From Acanthosepion pharaonis (lineage: Eukaryota > Mollusca > Cephalopoda > Sepiida > Sepiidae), in contig CAHIKZ030000247.1 of assembly GCA_903632075.3 (NCBI GenBank), forward strand, positions 1,862,501-1,926,500: a stretch of 64,000 nucleotides of DNA, written 5' to 3'. Below, in pieces: positions 56,044 to 64,000 of this stretch. Each line of letters begins with the position of its first letter. Within the stretch, counting starts at the first letter, position 1. The position numbers and the translations under genes are program-made. Below the pieces are notes generated by a model. The model was not told the origin of the DNA. It saw only the letters and a list, made by a program, of their open reading frames with translations, and made no database searches.

Positions 56044-57407
56044 AACAAATAGAAAATGTTTATAAATCTAACATGTTTTGTCTTTTTATTAAAGCATCAT
56101 CAGAGAATGAGATAAGGAGAGAAAATTCTGGTATTTTTAATTTTTGAAAAATAAACAACAAAAATTAAAAATACCAGATTATTTTTCTTATTCTTTTAAA
56201 GAGGAACTTTTAATCAATTACTTTGACGAACATTTCTATCACATCTTCAGTTATATAACAAGGTCAAATTAAATGACCTACAAAAGCTAATCTCTGAACA
56301 AACTCCAACACAAGAATTTCTTTTTTCCAGTTTTAGATAATCTGAATTAAACATCAGTACGCACAAGAATTAAGAACATAGAGTCAAACATAGGGAAATA
56401 TTTGTTTTTCCCCTTGAAATCTAGTCTGAATCAGATTCCACTCACTGAGCAAATATCAAATCAAAATTGGAAAGCATTTTATCTTACTTGAGAATCAATG
56501 TTTTAGATTCATGGAAATCCCATTTTACATGATTAATTTGTCACAATTTTGATTTGCCTATGAAAAAAATTAGATTAAATGCTGTATAGAATCACTGAAA
56601 ATGATTACAATGAACCTGTCCTTCCAGATCATCCAGCAAAATGGAGAAGTAGTTAGGCTTTTCCAGGAACCAAACAAACAAACAAAAAAAATTCCAAGTC
56701 CAGAGACAACAAAATAGCAATAGTTAATTTTGATTTTATAAGTGCTTGCTTTTTTTTTTCTTTTTGATATAAAATATAACTTACCTATCATTACAATTGA
56801 AAGTTCTTTGGGAAGTGGGTCAGCTGGAGATTTTTTTTAATGTCCCCTTATGCATCCAGGTTCAGGGTATCACCAACCATAAGCATAGAATGCCAATTCT
56901 GAGCAGCTCAAGACAGCAGAGTCCACCATCAGATATGTGGGACACAAAAGCAATAAATATAAGTCTTAAGATTAGGAAAGACAGTTCATGTCTGACAAGA
57001 CCGAGAAGAACTGAGTGACCCAATCAAAATGTTTGTTGAACAAGCTGAAGTATTGCAAGGAACCTGGTACACCCTGTTTTTTCTCTAATAATGTGCGTAT
57101 GGTTACATGAGAGAACAAACAAAACAATAAATGCTGGTGATGAGGTGAAAAGGAAAAAAAACAATTCTTTGTATTTCTGATACAGAAAATCAGAATATCT
57201 CTTTGTGGACGAGTGAACAACCTGAAATTGTTGAATGTGTTGGGTTGATTGACAGAGATCATTGATGGTGTCATTGACAACCTAGCCACTCACCTGCTGA
57301 CAGCTACAGTGTCCTGAGTGGCATTCTTAAAAGCAGACAGGGTGGATCATGACTCAGCATTTTTTGTCATGCCTTTGCTTTAGTGACAATGTTTGTGATT
57401 GGCTTCT
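55571..57407. other. No recognised gene; (TA)n at 55992-56037 and hairpin at 56127-56178
   Basis: 56127-56178 is a perfect 20 bp stem (TCTGGTATTTTTAATTTTTG and its inverse) with a 12-base loop. The stretch 56800-57340 is less AT-rich and gives 73- and 105-codon frames on opposite strands, but neither shows a known motif or splice support. Confidence 0.4.
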
Positions 57408-57789
57408 CATATATCTCCATTGATTTGACAAAACAAGAACATACTAGGATGAAAAAATGCCCCAGTCTTGACAAAAACTAAATCTTATTGTTTAAATCTT
57501 TGTTATTATTAAGAGGAAAGATGCAAGAATTTTTTAATTATTTAATAAAAAATTTTTTTAATCCTTTTTAGAACATTCAAAATTTTGATTAAAAATCTTG
57601 TTTTTCTTGCTTCAGAATATGGACTATAAATTAGCATAGCAAATTTTAGTGTCTTTTTGCAATGAAAGATATTAATTTGGAAATTCTTGCAAAAATCAAA
57701 TAATTGTGGGATTTTAATGAAACTTTCAGAATTTATTCACAAATGAATGAAATTATTTAAGAAATGTGTTTTTTTAAAAAATCTTGGTG

Positions 57790-57841
<52 letters not shown>

Positions 57842-59011
57842 ACACTACTTACTTAATTATATGAAAACTCAAAAAATTCAGCAAGATAATTTTTACTGAC
57901 TATATTAGTTAAAAACAGAATGCCTTGGAGAAGTTTTAAATCAATTTTGTTTTGTAAAATTGGGCCCTGTCTTACCAAAATATCTGCTCTGAGTCATAAA
58001 ATAAAAAATGCAATAAAAATAAAACATTATTTAATTAGAAAAGCTTTTAATTGCTTTTATGAATAATATATATTAAGGACAATATTTTCTTAAAAAATAT
58101 TTTTTCAATGAATAATAATTTTTTATGGGATTTGTTTTCACTTTTTAAAATTTTGATTAAAATTAGAATAATTTTAAAATATTTAAAAAAAATTAAAAAT
58201 TTAATTTCAGTGTAAATGTTAAGGAATATTGTTATTAAGTGAAAATATATTTACTAATCATAAATCGAAAAGCTTATTACAATCTTAGGTCACCAAGTAT
58301 TTTAAAAAGGATTTTAATTATTTTTGTATATGTATGTGATTTCTGTAGATACAGAAGTTCATACACAACATTATCAGAAAATAAGAGTGATAACTATAGT
58401 AAAGCCAAAGTATTTAAAATTCAATAAACATTAGATTACAGATAATATTTTCCAAAATTTTTATAATTACTGAGTACTTAGAAATTATATAAAAAAGGTG
58501 CTCAAGTTATATTCTTCAATTATGTTTGAACATATAAATCCCCCTTTCCCATCTCCCGAGAACAGCCTTAGGTAAATATCCATCTGTCAGGCTGTCAACA
58601 GCTTAAATAAACAGTTATTGCCAAGTTAAAAAAATGTATTTCTGCAATACCTTAAACTTAAAGTAAATAATATTTGTTTCAAATCAGATTAATTATACTT
58701 TAAATCAGCTAATATTTCTCAAATAATGTTTCAGAAAGGTATATTTTACTTTTGGAAAAAAAATTTATCTAAAAAATTACATTCTGATGACAGTGTTAAT
58801 AATGGTATGAAAAACAAAAATTTCAAAATTAAGACTCCTTCCAGTGAATTTAAATTAGTTTTGAAATACAGCAAAGTATTTTCCTTATTGGAAATATTAA
58901 ATTTAATCTATTAGCTTAAAATTAAAACTAGAATAAAAGCTTCAAGAAAGATTTTTCATTTTTTTAAATTAGTTTTAAACTTTAGGTAGCACAGATCTGT
59001 GGAGGTATATA
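57408..59011 (+). mobile_element. AT-rich hAT-like element, full-length copy (about 1.6 kb)
   Basis: Starts CATATATCTCCATTGAT and ends GTGGAGGTATATA. Internal blocks follow the order of 39076-40726: TTTGTTATTATTAAGAGGAA, CACAAATGAATGAAATTATT, GAAAAGCTTTTAATTGCTTT, CTTCAAGAAAGATTTTTCAT. It contains a (GT)n of about 23 units at 57793-57838. No target duplication is evident. Longest frames are about 60 codons. Confidence 0.75.
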
Positions 59012-59476
59012 TTATTTTATTTATTGAACTATTTAGTTCATGCCACATTGACTGATAAAATCTTACAGCCAAAAAATATTCTCAAATTGCTATATTAGTA
59101 AAAAATGCACTCTCTTAAATTTAAAAAAAAATTCAACCTTAGCATTGCAACTGCACACTCCAAAAGTTTGTATCTGTTATCAATAAAACATTTAAAAAAA
59201 ACATATTTCGATTCGCATTATATTTTTTTGTGTCAGATGCTACCTGAATTTTACCAAAAACAAAATAATTTCCATGCCTGAAGATGACTGAATGTACAAT
59301 CAAAAGTACTTGCATATTAAAGAAAGACCTTATAGAGCTTATAATTTTAAAAAACAAGGATCATAACATTGAGTGATTGGTAGGTTAATGCACCTTTAAA
59401 ATTTTGGTAGCAAAGGGATTTCACCATTTTATATCATTAACTTTACTAATTTACTTTTTTTATGAATGATTCATTG

Positions 59477-59521
<45 letters not shown>

Positions 59522-59899
59522 GTTGGATAGATGTGAGTTTGTGACCCTGGGTTTCACGCTTTAGCGATCGTCAGACAAACTGATTAATGTTTTAAAAATT
59601 TGGGTTTATGTAGATTGCGTGTATTGGTGTTATCGTGGAAGTGGTGGGGGAAATTTCGTCGTTTTGTCATTCATCGTATTTAACACAAACATCGATATAT
59701 GCAGACACATATACATACTTGGTCATCCGTCGGGACTCATACATATATAAACATGTGTGGGCAGTTTCGGCTATGACACATGTATGTATACGGGTGGTGT
59801 TATGTCTATACATACGCATTTGTATGTTGAAATGTTGAAATTTAAACATTGGAAGTGTGGCGGAAATGTCTCGTTAATGTCTCGTGAATGTATACATGC
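59012..59899. other. (TA)n at 59481-59518 and an unclassified G/T-rich stretch
   Basis: 59520-59890 is GC-richer than its flanks, with ACATATAC-type words and CGATCGTCAGACAAACTG near 59563 that resembles the CAATCGTCAGGCCA of the inverted-repeat arms at 18400. It may be the end of a retroelement; not assignable. Confidence 0.4.
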
Positions 59900-60760
59900 A
59901 AATCAGTAAAGCCACTAAGACACAAGGAATTACTGGGTGTGGAAGAATTAAAAGACAGAAACATTAAGCAGTGAGAACAATAAATAAGTAATCAGGAAAA
60001 CAGTAGATAACAAATGACATTGCATTTAAAACTTTTGAAGATCAAAGTTGGCTGGAAAGCATAGAGCTGGAAGGGAGTTCCACAAGTGAGAAGTATTTGA
60101 AAAGAAACTGTTAACATAGAACCTACAGTTACATCTAGTCAATTCCAATTGTAAGTTGATGAGACCTTGTTGCCAATCTAGTACTGCACTTAAATTCATA
60201 AAGTCTAGGTACCATAGTGAAGAGGTTATCTTAACAATTACCATAAAAGTATTTATAGAAAAGGTACAGGGAAGCAACTTTATGGTATTGGGAAAGGGAC
60301 TGAAGCTGAGACACCAGGTCAGGACCAATAATATTGCTGATTCTTCTTTGGATTTTATCAAGGAACTCTAGATATTTTTTTAAACAAGGGCACCAGACCA
60401 TATATGACAGCAATATTCCAAACATGGAGAATGATAGACTTATAGATATGCAAGACAGATTCTGGATCGAAAAATTATCTAGCACAACACCATGAACCAA
60501 ATTTATTAACAGCAGACCTAGCAATGAATTCAATATAGTCCTTCCATTTCATGTCAGCCAAGCATGTTAGCCTGATAACGTACATTGAGTCACTCTCCTG
60601 GAGGTTAGCATCAGCCATACTGACGGAAGGGGTTTTTCAAATGATTAATAGAGAGCAGTTTTGTTTTGGAGGCATTAAAATTAACAAGCTATTCTTTGAC
60701 ACAGTTACCGACAGACTGTAGGTTATTTTTGGGATCAGCTGAATATATTTTTTCTGTTGA
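59900..60760 (-). mobile_element. CR1/Jockey-like LINE, longest copy in the window, frame-broken
   Basis: On the minus strand, from 60720 downwards: VNFNASKTKLLSINHLKN, then YCCHIWSG-like sequence near 60400, LEFLDKIQRRISNIIGPDLV (60375-60310), ASLYLFYKYFYGNC, LWYLDFMNLSAVLDW, LTRCNCRFYVNSFF and SHLWNSLPALCFPANF. The 3' end is at 59905-59930 (AAAGCCACTAAGACACAAGG). Frames shift between 60231-60533 and 60026-60361, so it is dead. Its FNASKT block lies just after the catalytic region, which is missing. Confidence 0.85.
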
Positions 60761-60945
60761 ATATCTTATCTCCAGAAATATCTAGAGATAACTGAATGCT
60801 TAAAGGAAATGAGCAAAGGTTTTTGTTTTTTGTTGTTTTAAATTGTAGTAACTAAATTTTACATTGATTGAAGTCACTCACTCATATATATATATATAGC
60901 ATAATGAGAAGCCACGTATACTTTCTTAATATGTATATACAGAAA

Positions 60946-61064
60946 AAGTTTCAAATTGAAAATTATAATGTTTTATTTTATGAATTTATTTATTTATATA
61001 TATATATATATATAAATAAATAAATACTTTCATAAAATAAAACATTATCATTTTCAATTTGAAA

Positions 61065-61067
<3 letters not shown>
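60946..61067. repeat. Inverted repeat (about 52 bp arms) around a (TA)n core
   Basis: Left arm AAGTTTCAAATTGAAAATTA and on to TGAATTTATTTATTTA. The inverse right arm ends TTTTCAATTTGAAACTT at 61067, with two or three differences. The core is (TA)n at 60997-61013. Confidence 0.8.
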
Positions 61068-61110
<43 letters not shown>

Positions 61111-61239
61111 TAGATAGATAATATTAGTGGTAAATATACACATACATATGCAAAATATATATATATATATACAGGTGCATACACATATATGTATATTTTT
61201 TGAATAAAAAATTCTGAGAGGATAGTGCTTAAGCCTTTT

Positions 61240-61283
<44 letters not shown>

Positions 61284-61285
61284 CT
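61068..61285. repeat. Cluster of (TA)n microsatellites
   Basis: TA tracts at about 61068-61108, 61157-61170 and 61245-61281, with a short (TAGA)n near 61109-61121. Confidence 0.9.
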
Positions 61286-62187
61286 TTCCTGGTATTCCAA
61301 TATCTATTAAAAATTTAACAAAGTTTGAACATCTAAAATAAACATTTTGTAGCTCAAAACTTTTATAAAACAAAACATTGTACAAAATTTGGGCTTTCTG
61401 AAGTGCTTACTGAAAATTTAACTTGTTTTGAATCCTCTATAATAAACATCCCAGTTCAAAAAAGATGGTTATGATGATGATGATGATGATGATGATGAAC
61501 CCCATGTTATTCTGCTTTAAGCAAAATGAAAGAGGCAGCTGTTATGAAATATATTATTTTTGTCAGGTTTTAATTGATATTTCTAAAACAAACATTTTCT
61601 GTTTTCCCCAATCTTTTATTCATTAATTTTTTTTTTGAAATTGAATAAAACTTGAAAGAGAAAGAATTGAAAAAAATCTCTTTCAAGTTTTTTTTTTTTT
61701 CCTGTACTTCTTCCTTGAATGCAATTATTAAGAAACCTAATCTGAAAATTATGACTCAAAAGAAGGGAGTTGAAAATAAACAGCTCTAGATTAAAATTAA
61801 ACAACTTTTGTTTTGTTTTTTTAACCCTTTTCCCCATTTCAAACACTGTTACATCAGTTTTAAAGCTTTTTGGCTTGAAACAAGAATTTCTACTCGATCC
61901 CTTTGATGTTCTTTTGATCTTAGAAATTTTGTCTCTGGGGCACTAAGACTCCCCTGTTAACCACCCCAATAACCCGGTCTCATCCCATGAACCCCACCCC
62001 ATTTTACCAGCTTTTGTTATGGATTATTTTAAGCATTTAAATTTTCTTCATTTTATTTTTTTTAAAACTGTCAAAAATGATTTTTTGTATTATACATTTC
62101 CTAAATGTGATGGAATTATAACCATAATTTACAAGTTTATATTTATCATAAACTATTTACCTTGTACAGTTCTTGACACACACAGAG

Positions 62188-62231
<44 letters not shown>
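61286..62231. other. No recognised gene; (ATG)n and (TA)n tracts
   Basis: (ATG)n of about 9 units at 61470-61498 and (TA)n at 62190-62233. The stretch 61930-62010 is C-rich (CCCCTGTTAACCACCCC) but short and unassigned. Confidence 0.45.
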
Positions 62232-62236
<5 letters not shown>

Positions 62237-62671
62237 CACCTCCCATAAAAAAAAAACAATACCTAAGATTCAAAATGCATTTAAAAAATGAATAACTTCT
62301 CTTGAAGTTTTTTTTTTTTTTATTTTAGTTTTAATTCCCAGCTTATAGATTAAACTTAATATTTCCAATAAGCAAAATACTTTGCTGTATTTAAAAAATT
62401 CGACAATTATCTAAACTTTGCAAGATTTTTCAAACCAATGTGTGTTTTTACTGTAAAAAGATGCTCAAATTTTTCTAATTTATGGGCCCCTGTTGACAGC
62501 AGAGAATCAATATTTTTTAACAAAATTTCAAAGGCACTACAAAGGATTAGAATGATAATTTTTATATCAAAACATCCTTTGGTCTTTTCTTGTAATAATA
62601 ACAGATTTTGATGATAAAACTTTGCTTTGCCCATTTTTTTCCTAATGTATGATCATTTTTAGCAAATCTTT

Positions 62672-62672
<1 letters not shown>
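62232..62672 (-). mobile_element. AT-rich hAT-like element, internally deleted copy (reverse orientation)
   Basis: 62250-62400 matches 6960-7110 and 62405-62660 matches 8200-8460. About 1.1 kb of the full-length element is therefore missing between them. The left end reads TACCTCACCTCC instead of TACCTCCA. The right end is lost at the (TA)n tract. Confidence 0.75.
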
Positions 62673-62673
<1 letters not shown>

Positions 62674-62725
<52 letters not shown>

Positions 62726-62727
62726 TA
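62674..62727. repeat. (TA)n microsatellite
   Basis: Nearly pure TA tract ending the deleted hAT-like copy. Confidence 0.9.
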
Positions 62728-62957
62728 GCACAGTGGTCAGAGGCATTAGTTAAGAGAGGTAATAGTTGTAAATGTAAAATATCAAAAAATTTTAATATTA
62801 ATGTACTATGAATAATAATCTCAGATATAAGAATGTAATCTGATTTTAATCCTATTCAAAAATCCTCTTAAAATAAGATCTTGGGAAAAAATACATAGTT
62901 AATTAGCAAAGTAACTGGTATTAACTATATTTCTAAAAAAAAAAAAAAAAAAAACAC

Positions 62958-63335
62958 TTCCTGAATTTTATATTCTTACAGTCTTGATCAAATGTTTCAG
63001 GTACATAATATCAAGCTCATTACAACTTATAATTGCAATTCAAGATTTAATCTTAAATTTAAACAGAGATAAATGACAAATTAAAGTACATATCAATCTA
63101 AGACAGAATAGAAAAAAAGAGATTTGAACAAGAACTACAAAATTTCCTGAATACTATATTTTTAGTCTCAATCAAATGCTTTAATTTCATAGTATCAAAT
63201 GATACAACTTAAAATTCTGATTCTTGAGTTAATGTAAAATTTAGAGATAAACAACAAATTAAAGTGCATATTAATCTAAAATATTACATAGAATATATAA
63301 TAGAAAAATAGAGATTTGAACAAGAACTATAAAAA
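62958..63335 (+). repeat. Diverged tandem duplication, about 185 bp unit
   Basis: The order TTCCTGAAT.., TCAATCAAATG.TTTA, ATAGTATCAA, TACAACTTA, AGAGATAAA.AACAAATTAAAG, ATTAATCTAA, TAGAGATTTGAACAAGAACTA occurs at about 62958-63142 and again at 63143-63335, at an estimated 75-80% identity by eye. No coding potential. Confidence 0.7.
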
Positions 63336-63737
63336 TGTTAACATGCAAATGTTTTATCCATTTGAATATAAATTAGAATAAAGAATTAAATATAAGAATT
63401 TAAATTAGTTTAGCATCATTTAAAATCAATTTTATTCAAATGCCATGTGTTTCACTTGAAAAATGCTGAATAACTCTTGCTCTTTGTGAGGAGAGTAAAT
63501 CTTAAATGGAAATTGCTTTTACCTTCAAAATATTCTGCTGTAGTGGGCAGTAAATTTATAAATGAAATTCTGAAGAGTAACATTTTACAGGTAAATCAAA
63601 ATCTAGTCATAACTTATCTCAATGCAAAGTGTAGTATTGTACATAAATAAGATACTGCTATAAAATCAGAATGCCACAATAAATGCCAATCAAGCTACCA
63701 CCTGTTGACCTGACAATGTTTATTCCAAAGATTACTC

Positions 63738-64000
63738 TACTTCATAACATTGCCAACAGGATCCCTAACTGTACTGGATGAACCAGAGTATGTACAAACT
63801 TGGATTAGATGTTTCACAGTGTTGGTTAGGGTAAAGAAACTGAAAGACAAGAAAGCCTCCAGAGAGGAGAATGAAATTACTGATTTATTTTTGGTTTCAG
63901 CAGGATGTGAAGCCATAAAGAAAATATCCATTATGGTGTACCCCCAAAATACTGGAAGACTTAACATATGAGAAAATTTCAACCATTATAAAAAGAAACA
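63738..64000 (+). mobile_element. Possible retrotransposon gag fragment, running off the right edge
   Basis: A 73-codon frame at 63750-63971 reads MPTGSLTVLDEPEYVQTWIR then CFTVLVRVKKLKDKKAS, and EENEITDLFLVSAGCEAIKK. Composition and layout (aromatic/charged helix, then TDLFL..AG.EA..K) resemble the N-terminal capsid part of Gypsy-type gag proteins. The frame stops at 63971 and the window ends before any zinc knuckle. A host exon is the alternative. Confidence 0.4.

Noticed and set aside
56797..57289. 73-codon plus-strand and 105-codon minus-strand frames in a less AT-rich block
   Set aside because: They overlap on opposite strands, show no recognisable motif and lack convincing splice signals. 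Probably chance frames or an unidentified old element.
1..64000. CRISPR arrays, bacterial operons or phage-like systems
   Set aside because: The tandem arrays present have no spacer/repeat alternation, and the sequence is clearly intron- and transposon-rich eukaryotic DNA.

Overview
The window looks like AT-rich, intron- and repeat-dominated animal DNA, most likely from a mollusc and probably a cephalopod such as an octopus. This call rests on very low coding density, abundant (TA)n/(GT)n microsatellites, degenerate DD34D mariner, Tc1, hAT and piggyBac-type elements, several families of 5'-truncated LINEs, a Penelope-like element, a Ty3/Gypsy relic, and a composite 5S/tRNA SINE. No bacterial-style operons, tRNA genes, rRNA genes or CRISPR arrays were seen. 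The species is inferred; no single marker fixes it.

Host genes. All credible host coding sequence is on the minus strand. Gene A contributes two exons: 15474-15109 (symmetric phase 1/1, 122 codons) and the terminal exon 4218-2579 (about 545 codons plus stop). They join in frame across a 10.9 kb intron. They encode a long, Ser/Lys/His-rich, probably disordered C-terminal tail whose family I do not recognise. Gene B is represented by a 75-codon exon at 42290-42066 that ends in a stop. It is Cys- and aromatic-rich, looks folded, and is also unrecognised. Any exons upstream of these lie between the recognised pieces, where I could not identify them, or beyond 64 kb.

Layout from left to right. 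1-2578: AT-rich 3' flank of gene A. 4.2-15.1 kb: the gene A intron, holding a mariner, a 1.76 kb AT-rich hAT-like element, a SINE, an RTE-type LINE fragment, a Gypsy relic joined to a mariner 3' half, and a small hAT element. 15.8-21.3 kb: a piggyBac-type MITE, a direct repeat, two CR1/Jockey-like LINE 3' ends, a large inverted repeat, and an RTE fragment split by a hAT. 22.3-25.2 kb: a minisatellite with a 50 bp unit. 26.3-26.9 kb: a LINE. 27.9-29.3 kb: a homopurine array with a 30 bp unit. 31.7-32.6 kb: a LINE interrupted by two 221 bp inverted arms. 33.9-35.0 kb: a Tc1/mariner-like element carrying a LINE tail. 37.3-37.7 kb: a Tc1 transposase relic. 38.5-41.0 kb: a mariner split by the hAT-like element with a clean 8 bp target duplication. 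42.1 kb: the gene B exon. 43-64 kb: further hAT-like copies, SINEs, a mariner fragment, a Penelope GIY-YIG relic, a LINE, hairpins and a gag-like fragment at the right edge.

The strongest candidate for something undescribed is the family of roughly 1.65-1.76 kb AT-rich, apparently non-coding elements with ends TAGRTACCTCCA. At least six full or partial copies are present; one has an 8 bp duplication of hAT type (CTTTGTAA). Almost all protein-like reading frames outside the two host genes are transposon debris or artefacts of tandem repeats.
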